Assembly: GCF_026210795.1 (NCBI RefSeq)
Contig: NC_089431.1
Location: 1,612,001 to 1,676,000 of the forward strand
DNA from: Rhizophagus irregularis
Lineage: Eukaryota; Glomeromycota; Glomeromycetes; Glomerales; Glomeraceae
Length of the DNA: 64,000 bases
Direction of reading: 5' to 3'
Shown here in pieces: positions 42,028 through 52,269 of the stretch (the first letter of the stretch is position 1; every line of letters begins with the position of its first letter). The notes beneath the pieces are model-generated. The model was not told the origin of the DNA. It was given only the letters and a program-made list of their open reading frames with translations, and searched no databases. Position numbers and translations under genes: made by a program.

Positions 42028-43964
42028 TAAGAATATATGGACAATAATAAAAATTCTAAGGTGTCAGCTTTTTTCTGCCTCCCATTTGTATATATCAATT
42101 AATAATGTTGAGGAATTATTTTCATTTTAAACTTTTTTCTTGCGAATAATATACCTTGAGATTTAGTATAACTATAAATCTTTCGAAAAAAATGGCCGAA
42201 CATTTCGAGCTTTCAGAGTTCCTCTCCTCCGACGCCCCGCCGCCCATACTATTGTGGGTTTAAAGCCTCCGATGTAGGTTAATACCGATATAAAATTCGT
42301 GATGATAGTGTTCAGCCAAGAAATTTCCTTGGCGCAGATAACGAGGACGAAATAGAGGCCATACTTGCAGAACGTGAAGGCCATTCCTTATACGAAATCA
42401 TCGATGGTGATGAACCACTCCGCCCTATTATAGATTTTGACTTACTAGTAGAAGCATTAAATGCTATTACCCCCAAGCTTTCAAGCGGTCAGGCAAAAAA
42501 TTTACTTTGTCGCGCCTTTAGAGATACTTGCCTAGAAATATTTCCAGAATGGGATAAAGAAACTATGTCTATTGCCGAAAGTAGTGATGAGAAAAAAATA
42601 TCTCTACATATCTTAACTTTCGGCATGAGACTTCCAAATATCGCTAAGGTTTCAGCTTTCACCGAACTTGTTCGCAAGAAACTTCCAGCAGGATTACAGA
42701 AAAAAGGGATAATTGATAATATAGCAAATATAGGTTCTTTCAAATCTTTCTCCTTACGGATGCTTGGAACGCCCAAATATGATAAAAAAATAGACAAACA
42801 TATTCGTATAAAAAAAGTTATTCGTCCAAAAGATGGATCTATCTTTGACTTTATAATTCGTCCACCCAATGATGATTCTAGAGTCATTGACAGTCCTCTT
42901 TTGGTTGTTCCAGAGTCAGAAGTTAACAGATGTTCGAAGGAAAATAATGATACAAGTAGCGAAACTACCCAGGCTGATTTCGATTTTGTGGAATCGTTAC
43001 TTGGGGGAAACAGTATCGAAGGGTATACTCTCTCATTCCCCTCAGATAACATTCCAGACTTGTTTCCATTAACTCGCAACTCCCCATCACATTGCCCAAT
43101 ATGTGATCGGGAACATGAAAGTGATAACGGATATATCTTACGAAATAAAAAAATATATAGATTTTATTGTCATCGTGCAAACCACGAAAGAGAACCTGGA
43201 ACTAGAAATCCCTCAGTAAAGCTTACCATTAGTGAAACTGCTTTGCAACGGGAACAAAAGCTTCCGAGTCCTATAAAACAAGACCGAAGCAGAATTTCAA
43301 ACCCAAAAGACCATTTCGTATGGTGGATTTAATACGTATGTGTACTTCGGGTAAGAAATTCTCCCGTGCTGAAGATTATGAAGCAATCCAATCAACCGTT
43401 GCTTATATTCAAAAGAAAATACCAATCTGAATATTAAAACATAAGGATCCAGAAAATGGGCTTTACTTCGATATGGGAGCTGAGCTAAAGCTTGCCAAGT
43501 TTGAGATTAAAATAATCGAATATGGGGGTGAATCGGTAAAGTTAAAATCATTAATAGACCAGGCAGTTATTAAAGGTCTAATTGTTTACGAAGATTATGA
43601 CTTCCTCCCATATCCCATAAGCGTTCCTCAACCAGATTCAGATTTCTTTAACCTTTTCCTAGGATTTTTAGCTAAGCCAGGGACAAAGGTTAATAAAGAA
43701 ATTATGGATCCGATTCTCTGGCATGTAAAGAATATAATTTGCAATGGGGATGAAAAACTCAATAAATATATCTGGAACTGGTGGGCATATTTGGTTCAGA
43801 AGCCAGAAAAGAAGCCTCGAACAATCTTAGTACTAAAATCCACTTTACAACAGTGCGGAAAAAATATTATCACTGATTTTATTGGTGATAAAGTTCTAGG
43901 AGAGCATCTTCATTATGCAGGATCGGATTTGGAAAAAATGCTTGGGCACTTTAATAGCGTCATC

Positions 43965-45126
43965 AGGACCCCGAAGAATACATATAATACTGGGATCCAA
44001 TTTTGTATAAACTTACTATGTAATTTCTTAATAAGTCATATGTTTGAAATTGTATAACCAAATAGCAGTTATGCAAAAAGTCAGATTTTTATTTGTATAA
44101 CAATAATGATTTTTACAATAAGTAAGATTTTCATTTTGTATAACGGATATTAGAATTTTTTTTTATATACGTTTAAAATTTTTTAAAGTTTTTTTTTATT
44201 TTTTGTTTAAGAAATTTTTAAGATATTTTTTAATAAAGAGTTTTTTTATTTGTTTTAAAAAACACTTGAAATATTTTTTAATAGAAATTGTTTTTTGTTT
44301 AAGAAGTTTTTAAGGGTTCGTTTAAAGACATTTTTTTAATAAAAATGAAGAAATTTTTTTAAAATTCATTTACAAAATTAAAAAAAAATACATTTTATTA
44401 TATATCTCAGCATCCAGTGATCATAGAGAAATGAAACACAGCTTATTAGAATCGTCTCAATACGATGAGTCGAATGGTGGTAGCTTCATATTTCTAGGCG
44501 CGATAGATGCCGAGTTATGTGATAAAATGTAAAAATGCACAGTAGACGAAAATACAAAGTGCCGATGTGTGGTATAGCTCATCATCTATCACACCTAGAA
44601 ACACGAAACTACTACCATTCGATTCGTCTTGTCAAGACGAATCCAACGAGCTGTGTTTCATCTTTTTACGATCACTGGGTGGTGAGATATATAACAAAAT
44701 GTATTTTCTTTTATTTTGTAGTATACACCCAAATTTTTGCATAAAACTTACTATATTATACATATTGGGCATCAATATCTATCGGGTATTTAAAATTTTA
44801 ACATGCAATTTTGTTTAAAAATTTTATTTAAGTTATTTTTTAATAATTTTTTTTAATAATTTTTTTTAAAAAAATTTTTTAAGTATTTGTTAGAATTTTT
44901 AAATAGTTTTTAATAATATTTATTAAAATTTTCAATAAAATTTATTTGAAATTTTTCTTTAAAAATTTTTTTTTTATATAAACTCAGATTTATAATTGTA
45001 TAATTTATAATAAAATTTGAACTTATGTGATGATTTTGTATAAAGCTTCTAATAAAATTAGGCATATAAAGTTATATTAAAATTTTGGGTCTGGATCTGA
45101 GTTGTATATGTATTCTTCGGGGTCCT
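43965..45126. mobile_element. non-autonomous inverted-repeat element with 8-bp target duplication
   Basis: The ends AGGACCCCGAAGAATACATA (43965) and its inverse at 45126 match over 22 bp. GCGTCATC is duplicated at 43957-43964 and 45127-45134. Removing the element and one octamer rejoins the helicase reading frame exactly (HFNSVI then QARKLIVMNE). An 8-bp duplication fits the hAT group. The inside is AT-rich with a second, nested foldback and encodes no protein. Confidence 0.8.
44389..44705. mobile_element. foldback element nested in the MITE
   Basis: The arm at 44389-44530 (ATATCTCAGCATCCAGTGATC, GAAACACAGC, CGAATGGTGGTAG, TTTCTAGG) is repeated inverted at about 44570-44705 with scattered mismatches. 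A related single arm lies at 38713-38838. The loop is only about 40 bases, so the transcript would form a long hairpin. Confidence 0.55.
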
Positions 45127-46529
45127 GCGTCATCCAAGCTCGAAAACTTATTGTTATGAATGAGACTGGGATGTCTAGTGGAGAATGGCATAGATTTAAT
45201 GGGCATCTTAAATCTCTTATAACAGAAGGGAAGGTATCCATAGAACGCAAAGGTCTTGAAACTAAGAGATTAAAAGATTTTGCCAGATATATGGTTACAA
45301 GCAATCAGGACGCCCCACTCAAAATAGATATAGGAGATTCCCGTGTAGTTTGTTTTAATGTCTCTACATGCTGTAGAGGAAATACAAAGTATTTCAAAAG
45401 ACTAGGAAATATACTTGACCATTCTGATGCGCCTGGCGTAGTTATGAAATATCTTCTTAGTCTAGATATCTCAGATTTTGATCCACAAGAAATTCCTGCA
45501 ACTAAAATGAAAGTAGATATAATGCGCGACCAGCTTCCTAATCCCATTTGATTTTTAATTGATCATATTACATCTTGGGTTGAGGATAAAGTAGCCAACC
45601 CAAGTCGTACATCATTGTATCAGAATTATCTTGAATGGTGTGGAGAAAACGGTGAAAAGATATTCCCTAACAACATTTTCGGTAAGAAGTTATTAGAGAA
45701 AAATATTATTGAATGCAAGAGAGCAAGTAGTGGAATAAGAGAATGGCAATATATTCTCGACCGCTCCAAGATCGTAGCTAAGCTCCGTGAATCTGGCCTA
45801 GGTGATATGGAAGAATTTTCCGATATACCTCAAGACGACTTGCCCGAAAATGAGACTACAGACATACCCATATTCAATGTGCCAGAAACGGTCCTAGAGG
45901 GACCAACTATTCCACAGAAAATAATCCCACCTCAGCCAGAGCGCCATAACAGAGTAGCCGATAGAAAGAATAAGCCTTCACCTAATACCAGTAAAGATAA
46001 GAAGGCCAGTAATCAGGATGATTCGACTCAGGCACTTTTCGACTATATGGCAGAAGATACACGTGCTCCGGTCGCCCCAACATCTGGTACATCCGAGACT
46101 TCTAAAAGACCTGAACCAGTAATCGATGAACCAGAGACTTGTAAGTCACCCAAATCTATTAAATCTAGTAACGAAGTATTATCTACCATACTTCTGGCTA
46201 GACAAGAGCGAGAAGAGTGCCTCAGGAAATGGGCTATTGATTATGGCCAAGATCCAGACGTATTCGTGACCATCACAGAAAAAGATATCAGACTATCTCA
46301 TGAATATAGGGACAGAATGATGTCGGACGCAGATGCCATCGATTTCGCGAAAGAAGACGGTATGAATGTAAACGATATATTTTATATGTCTAGGAGAGAA
46401 AGGCTAATAAGTGAAGAAATATATCTCTGCAACTTCGAGAATGCATGTAAGCTCCGGACATATGTTTATGATGATGAGGAGTGGCAAAAGGGTATTAGCA
46501 TACTTCAAGAGAACGGTCACCTATGGTAG

Positions 46530-46923
46530 GTTTGATATCGACAAGAAATGACAAAAAATATAAGTATACTCAGCGCAAGCGCAGAGAATGGTATGCTTTG
46601 GTAAAGAGTGAATAGAAGTGGGTTATGAAATATTAGTAGGGATGGGACTTTTGTTCTTTACAATTAGGCAATATAAAATCCCAAATTATTATTATTTTTT
46701 TCGCATATCCTATCTACCCGCAATTTTCAAATATATATAAAAGATATTCTGGCCGGAGCTTGTGACCTCATAGAGAGCCCGCAATAAGTTATAATATTCT
46801 TTTTGCCTACCGACCATGGATGTCAGAATAATTATTTATTTTTTCGAATTGAACTTTCTCCGCATAGTATATACCAAACAACCTAGGTATAATCAAATAT
46901 CTTACATATTACCAAATAATAAC
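46530..46923 (+). promoter_or_regulatory. spacer and probable promoter of the recombinase-like gene
   Basis: Contains TTTTTTCGCATATCC (46695-46709) and a TATA-like ATATATATAAAAG (46729-46741). The first phrase recurs ahead of several genes further right. No ORF of note. Confidence 0.35.
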
Positions 46924-48077
46924 ATGGCTGGCATCGCTACTAGATATGTAACAGAAAACGAGCTCAATATCGAGATAAGTATCGAAGAGCTTAGTAACCA
47001 CGCTCCGGCATTGGATATCCTTTTGACGGATAAAGTTAAGAGGGATCAGGCACGACAACGTCTCCAAAAGGGATATAACTTTAGCAAAGAACAGGTATTT
47101 GCATTAATTCCTAAGCAAACAGCTGGTCGAAAAAAAGGAGGAGCCTTACCCAATGCTCCCAATGCTCCTGAAACTCCCGATATCACCCAAGAAGCAGAAC
47201 CGGACGCAGTGAATACATGTCAAATTTCACCGAAAGAGACTATTAGAGATTTGGCCCAGCGTATCATTCGGGATAATCTTGGTGAAGCAGAAATAAAAGT
47301 TATAGCTAATACCTTAGCTAAATCCGCCTCTAATGCTAGCGCTGGTTCATCACGCCTTACTAGACTTCGAAGAGAGATGAGAGCCCTCGAGGCTTCAGAA
47401 AAAATAGTCTCTGATACAAAGATTCCAGACACAACCCGTTCAGCTAATAAAATTCAAAAGGAGAATAGATTGTTACATGAAAATGAAGGAATCGATTATC
47501 CAGACCACTTCTCATTAGAATCGGTTAAGGAAAGACTGGATTTATATGATGTGTCCAATATACCTGATAAACAAGCCCTAGCCGATGTAATGATAATGCT
47601 TTGTATTCGCCCTGCTAAAATTAAAGACTTACGCATATCTAATGAAAGCGTAACTGAGTATGGAAAAAACCGGGGACAACAAGACATTCCCTGGGTATTC
47701 AGATCACTAGAGAAGAATGAGGAACGGGCGAAGCAATTGCTTATATGGATTCAGGAAGCAATTTCTTCTGGACAGTTAAAAGACCCAGGAAAGCCAGGTG
47801 TATTATGGTTCAATACATTCCTAAAAAAGGATGAATTCCTCCCTAAAGTAGGCAAACCACTACTTCCTAGTTCTTTGCGCAAAATAGGGCAGTATTTGCA
47901 GTTGTAGCTCATGGAGCGAAGAATTTATCGAAAGCTGAGACCATTGCTAGTGAAGCACTTCGCCACAGTCCCGACAACCATGCCTCTCCTGCAAAAAACT
48001 ATACTATAGTAAATTATCGGTTAAGAGGGGAACCATATAATCAGGCAACGGTATTCAAGCTCTCCGGTGAAAACTAA
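46924..48077 (+). pseudogene. tyrosine-recombinase-like protein, one frameshift
   Basis: The likely start is the ATG at 46924 (MAGIATRYVTENELN), with TATA-like sequence upstream. The N-terminal half is helical and charged, with an Ala/Pro hinge. From about residue 220 it resembles the catalytic domain of tyrosine recombinases: MLCIRPAKIKDLRI would hold the first Arg. Behind a frameshift at about 47887 come VVAHGAKN (His, with Lys where Arg is usual) and ALRHSPDN...NYTIVNYRL, like the LGHS...Y box. It closes at TAA 48077. The match is by pattern only and the family call is tentative. It lies 394 bases after the primase-helicase on the same strand, so both may have belonged to one element. Confidence 0.45.
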
Positions 48078-48267
48078 TCACATATAAGGTTAGAAGACCA
48101 GAGTATTCAATAATATTCTTGGTGTTTAGCTTCCAATTTATTTCTCTATAATTCATATGCAGGAATCAGCTATACAATATTTCTTCCACCGATCATGAGC
48201 AGGTCCTAATTGGGAATTTTATTTTTTCTCTCGAGGCAAGATCTAGCATATAGAATATATTACGAAA

Positions 48268-49235
48268 ATGGTAGCTGATCAAAAGTATTCATCTGATCCA
48301 GCGAGCAGGAAGTTATCAGATATACAGAGAAATTAGCCCAGTTATTAGGAACAGATAAGCAGAATGCAGAGGTATATATTACGCTTTCTGACGAAAATAG
48401 GGTGCTAAAGAAACAGTTGGAAGAATATCATTCCCAACATAACACTTTAGAAAGGGGGTAAAAAGGTTAGAAAGGGATGTAAAAGATCTGGACGAATGCG
48501 TGGATAGGGAAACTGTGGTCGACTTAATACAAAAAATAGTCCCCTCGCTGGTTAGAGAAAAAAGCCCAATAAAGAATAATCCTTCTTCCTGGCTCTTCGT
48601 CTGACTATTAATCTGATTCTGATATTGATGAAATAGTAAAAATGATTAAGCATCAAAGGATTCGAATCAGATCCGGGAGCGCCAAGTCCAAAGGAAGGTT
48701 TCAGAAGAAAAATGTATATCATCCAACTAGTCTGGACCAGTTATCACTCCGCGCTATAGCTAACCGATAAATGCCAGTTTGCAGTGATAGAAATTTATTT
48801 TTTATATTTGGATATTATATATGCCATAATAAAAATGATATTCGTGAATTGTGTAATCGAAGAAACCAGCCCAGCCAAGCAGTACTCGATACAGGCGCTG
48901 ATGTAAGTTGTGTTAGCCAAAAACATATTGGTGAATTAGGAATTACATATCACAGTGAAAGCAATAGCATTGTAACTCCGGATGCATTCTATTCCACATT
49001 AGGAAAAGTCAATCTGCATATTGGTTTTGAAGATGGCGAGAAGCATAAAAGCACACCCGTTGAATTCATAGTTTCTGGACCAGATTGGCCTGATTATTTT
49101 CCTGACTTAGTATTGGGAGGGCCATGGTTTTGAGAAAATGGTGCAACTTTGGATATATGCGATTCAAAACTATTATTAGATGATAATTTTGCGATCCCAT
49201 TCAAAGAAGTAAAAAATGAACCTAATGCAAAATAA
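48268..49235 (+). pseudogene. coiled-coil plus retropepsin-like protein, decayed
   Basis: The start is ATG 48268. A helical first part with several stops and a frameshift (VLKKQLEEYHSQHN, RLERDVKDLDECV) runs into a basic segment and SLDQLSLRAIANR. Then, past TAA 48768-48770, comes a retropepsin-like domain: QAVLDTGADVSCVSQ as active site and LVLGGPWF as the second motif. TGA 49131-49133 interrupts it before ENGATLDICDSK and the end at 49235. The frame is constant from about 48610 on. The arrangement recalls a Gag-protease remnant or a domesticated relative, with no RT nearby. Confidence 0.5.
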
Positions 49236-49326
49236 CAATTATCCGAAGCAGTGGTCATCAATATATGTAATTTTGCAAAGCATCTTAACGGCTATTTTTT
49301 TATTAAAGATACAGCATATATTATCC

Positions 49327-50517
49327 ATGGCACATTCTAGCGATATTAATATACCAGAACTATTAGAGCAGATTCTATATTTCCTAGCGGTAGAAAAATC
49401 CCTCTACCCCGCTCTATTTGTTTCCCGATTGTGGTACAGATGTGGTGCCTCTTTTCTATGGGAACGCATTGAGCTAAAGGGGAATGACCTGAAATATGGC
49501 CATCATTTCCCAGACGATTATACTTATCATAAGAGAGACTGTACTCGATGTAAAAGATTTATAAAATTAATAAATGAAAAACATAAGCCAGCTTATGTCT
49601 TGAATACAACCCACCTAGAAATTACTTTTTGCCATTCACTTTCAGATAAAAAAATAAGAAGTATTGTGGAAATGTTCCCAAATATAGTTCATTTAGATTT
49701 CAAAGATAGTATAGGTTTTGGTGATAAATCAGCGGAATCATATCCTAATTTAAGATATCTCAATTTGTGGGATGCTCAAGCAATAACCGATAAAGGCTTA
49801 TGTGCAATCATAGGATCATGCCGTAAATTAGAACATCTAAATATTTCTTACTGCGAAAATATTAGCGATAAATCTTTGTTTGCGATCACAGAAAATTGCC
49901 GTGATTTACAAGAGTTCCATTTTGCCAAAGCGCGTTGGATTACAGATAAATCTATAAGTTGCATCATAAACTCATGCCCAAATTTACGAAATCTTGATAT
50001 TGCATGTAGTAAGGGGGATGTCAAAGATGCTAGTATGTTAATACAGAGATGTCTCAGCATAGAGTATCTTGACTTTAGTGGGGCTATGGCTTTGTGGAAT
50101 GATGAATTGATTATAGCCATCATCAAAGGATCTCCGAATTTAAGACACTTAGAGATCGATGGTAATGATATCACTGATAAGGTTACTGAAGCACTGGCCC
50201 ATTCTTGTCATAAATTAGAATATCTCGATCTGGGTTGCTGTGATTTTGTTAGTGAACCATCAATTTGTAATGTTATACGTTCCTGTCTAAAGCTCCAACA
50301 TCTTAACCTTAGTCACTGTAATATTACCAGTACGACTATCAAAGAAATTGCTCGCTCATGTCTCAGTTTAAAAATTCTAGATTTGGAAGGATGTGAAAAT
50401 ATTAGCAAAAAAGCTATGGACCAGCTAAATCCAAATATTAATATCGAAAATTTTGATGAAGATTACTGTTCCGATTCGGAATCTTCTAGCTCTGAAACCG
50501 AATCAGAGTCTGAATAA
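49327..50517 (+). CDS. F-box and leucine-rich-repeat protein, AMN1-like (396 aa)
   Basis: I choose the ATG at 49327 ([17 protein letters not shown]) because the F-box starts right after it; an in-frame ATG at 49216 would add 37 unlikely residues. The F-box (about residues 7-50) would bind SKP1 and place the protein in an SCF ubiquitin ligase. From about residue 90 come some 11 repeats of the Cys-containing type: [50 protein letters not shown]. These choose the substrate. The tail is Ser/Glu-rich and acidic ([15 protein letters not shown]). Single exon, no breaks, in contrast to its decayed neighbours. Such genes are greatly expanded in some mycorrhizal fungi. Confidence 0.8.
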   Translation: MAHSSDINIPELLEQILYFLAVEKSLYPALFVSRLWYRCGASFLWERIELKGNDLKYGHHFPDDYTYHKRDCTRCKRFIKLINEKHKPAYVLNTTHLEITFCHSLSDKKIRSIVEMFPNIVHLDFKDSIGFGDKSAESYPNLRYLNLWDAQAITDKGLCAIIGSCRKLEHLNISYCENISDKSLFAITENCRDLQEFHFAKARWITDKSISCIINSCPNLRNLDIACSKGDVKDASMLIQRCLSIEYLDFSGAMALWNDELIIAIIKGSPNLRHLEIDGNDITDKVTEALAHSCHKLEYLDLGCCDFVSEPSICNVIRSCLKLQHLNLSHCNITSTTIKEIARSCLSLKILDLEGCENISKKAMDQLNPNINIENFDEDYCSDSESSSSETESESE

Positions 50518-50518
50518 T

Positions 50519-50645
50519 CTAGCTAGTCCGGAGCGGTGATCACTTCGCTCGAAAGAAGAATTTGCTGGGCCACTCCTGTGCGACAGAAAAATAAGTGGAT
50601 CATCAGTCAGGTCATGTGCAACATAATTTTCGCATATACTGAAAA
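50519..50645. repeat. intergenic repeat, copy 1
   Basis: GTCCGGAGCGGTGATCA, GCTCGAAAGAAGAATTTGCTG and GCGACAGAAAAA recur in the same order at 51074-51206. The segment ends in ATTTTCGCATATACT, close to the start of the next ORF. Confidence 0.5.
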
Positions 50646-50710
50646 GAAGCTATGTACGCTACCAGTACTTTATTTTTTATTAAGTATAATTGATCTACAA
50701 TATTAGCAAA

Positions 50711-51094
50711 ATGTTTGATGAGGATATAGATGCTGAGAAGGAGAAAGCCTTCGATGAATTTACCAAAGAATATGGACAGAGAGAAGAGGATTGGACTATT
50801 TATGATGATTGGTATGACTGGGATGACCTTTTTTGTGAAATTAAGACCCATTGGAACACAAAAGCTGTCAAGTATTGGAGAGAGAAAATACTTAAGCGAT
50901 TTGTATATAGTCTACCCAGTGTAAGTAATCCAACGTCATTATTCCATGTACTCTTACAATCCAATGTTATTTATCTCCCACAAATAATAAGTCTAATAGA
51001 ATTGCCATATTATCCACTTGAACTTCGATCAGAAATATGGGGTCCCTCCAGGACCTGGCCGGATGGTATATATTGGTCAGTCCGAGGTCAGTGA
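50711..51094 (+). CDS. small acidic/aromatic ORF (127 aa), unknown
   Basis: The start ATG 50711 (MFDEDIDAEKEKAF) follows a TTTTCGCATATA phrase. The protein is acidic and rich in Trp/Tyr (DWTIYDDWYDWDDLF), then more basic (KYWREKILKRF). A good donor, GTAAGT, lies at 50921, so the coding part may stop there and splice onward; no matching second exon was found. I recognise no family. Confidence 0.4.
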   Translation: MFDEDIDAEKEKAFDEFTKEYGQREEDWTIYDDWYDWDDLFCEIKTHWNTKAVKYWREKILKRFVYSLPSVSNPTSLFHVLLQSNVIYLPQIISLIELPYYPLELRSEIWGPSRTWPDGIYWSVRGQ

Positions 51095-51206
51095 TCTGGT
51101 CCTCTTCAGCTCGAAAGAATTTGCTGAGCCACAGATTGTGTGACAGAAAAAGGCCGATCACCAGGCAGGGTTTGTGCGACATATTAATTTTCACATATAT
51201 ATTCGA
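51074..51206. repeat. intergenic repeat, copy 2
   Basis: The diverged second copy of 50519-50645, ending in ATTTTCACATATATATTCG. It overlaps the last codons of the ORF at 50711, which is one reason to doubt that ORF's 3' end. Confidence 0.45.
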
Positions 51207-51663
51207 AAAAACATATTAACCTTTATTCTTTATTTTTTTCCCGAACAAACATGAGAAAATGTGAAAGAATGTCTACAAGCAACACAGGACCAACTCTAAA
51301 AGTAAATAGCGCCGGCAAAAGCATATGTTATGAAGGGCTGAGGGACTCACAATTTTGAGATCGCCAGGCGTAAAACCAACTATAGTCTCTCCGGTAGATC
51401 TACATGTGAAAAGGTATGAGATTTCCGTTTGCATGCGCTTTCATAGGACTCTTGGCATCAGACGACAGTACTAATTACGCCTCATACCTTCTTAACTCTT
51501 TCCCAGCAAGATATAAAGCATGTAGGAGTATGTAGAAGTTCAGCCAACTTTCCGCAAAAAACTTTCTCGTAAAATAACACAAAATAAGGTATGTATATGC
51601 CCTAAATTATGTATGTATGGGAGCGAGTTTTCTCACTATGGGTCTTATATTTAGGAAAACAAA
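51207..51663. other. intergenic spacer upstream of the Crinkler-like ORF
   Basis: No gene. GGTATGAGATTTCC and similar phrases look like decayed coding sequence, but no frame is convincing. Confidence 0.35.
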
Positions 51664-51954
51664 ATGGACGAAATCACTCTCAATTGTCTTATCGTTCCTA
51701 TAGGAAAACTTATGAATATCCCTTGCGTTAAAGTAATGCAGGCGATTAGAGTTGAAAAAGATGAAAATTATATCATGCTCGAAGCTACAATTCAAAGCAG
51801 ATTGGATGTTGAGATCCCACTCAAATTATGTATAATTCAAGCCGGAAGCAATAGTGAAAAGGTAATGGATAGTAGTACCCCTATTTCCGATTATTTTACT
51901 GAGGAGCCTAAAGCAGAGCACTTTCATATTACTGTATACCCCCGGTCAGAATAA
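51664..51954 (+). CDS. Crinkler-type N-terminal domain alone (96 aa)
   Basis: The protein starts MDEITLNCLIVPI and ends PISDYFTEEPKAEHFHITVYP. The ITLNCLV start and the ISxYF...P..EHIHIIV end are hallmarks of the ubiquitin-like header of Crinkler proteins, which normally precedes a variable effector domain. Here the stop follows at once, so only the header remains, and the middle is diverged. No intron is seen. It may be a truncated paralogue; the next gene (SAM-nuclease) is of the kind that often follows such headers. Known Crinklers act inside cells, often in nuclei. Confidence 0.5.
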   Translation: MDEITLNCLIVPIGKLMNIPCVKVMQAIRVEKDENYIMLEATIQSRLDVEIPLKLCIIQAGSNSEKVMDSSTPISDYFTEEPKAEHFHITVYPRSE

Positions 51955-52230
51955 TCTTCTGTATCATGTAGCGCTATAGTCGCAATTTTATGTATTGTAG
52001 GCCGAGTTCCGGCAACGTTTTTTTTATTTCTTAAATAAAGCATATATTACGTTCTTGTCGTAAATCTTGAAAAATATCACGTGTAATGATGTAATATAAT
52101 CGCCTGACAATTCTGTACTACATCTTAATTGCATATATATTGGGCAAATGCATTATGAATCGATACAAAAAAATCTATCATTTCTCCCGAGCGCTTTTTA
52201 TATCCATAAACAAGCTTTACCTGTAACTGC

Positions 52231-52265
52231 ATATTTTTTCGCAAGCACAAACTCACATATATAAA
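52231..52265 (+). promoter_or_regulatory. probable promoter of the SAM-nuclease gene
   Basis: ATTTTTTCGCAAGC is followed by CACATATATAAAAACC directly before ATG 52270. The distance between TATA and ATG is only about 10 bases, so the start site may be further down or the leader very short. Confidence 0.35.
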
Positions 52266-52269
52266 AACC

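Larger units (their letters stand above)
42192..46529 (+). pseudogene. AEP primase-SF3 helicase (D5-like) pseudogene, split by a MITE
   Basis: The start is probably ATG 42192 (MAEHFELSEF). Primase motifs: PIIDFDL near 42430 (the hhhDhD motif of archaeo-eukaryotic primases), KKISLHIL near 42595 (the SxH motif) and FDFIIRPP near 42850. A zinc-like CPICDREHESDNG lies near 43100. The helicase part has ILVLKSTLQQCGKNII near 43830 as Walker A. After the inserted MITE it continues LIVMNETGMSSGEWHRF and YMVTSNQDAPLKIDIGDSR, the superfamily 3 B' and sensor regions. Breaks: a frameshift near 42230, TAA 42280-42282, a frameshift near 43320, TGA 43428-43430, the MITE 43965-45126 and TGA 45549-45551. The C-terminal tail up to 46529 is acidic and Pro/Ser-rich. 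Such proteins replicate viruses, plasmids and some transposons. Confidence 0.7.

Noticed and set aside
42489-43079. 196-codon minus-strand ORF
   Set aside because: It lies opposite the primase reading frame, which carries clear primase motifs.
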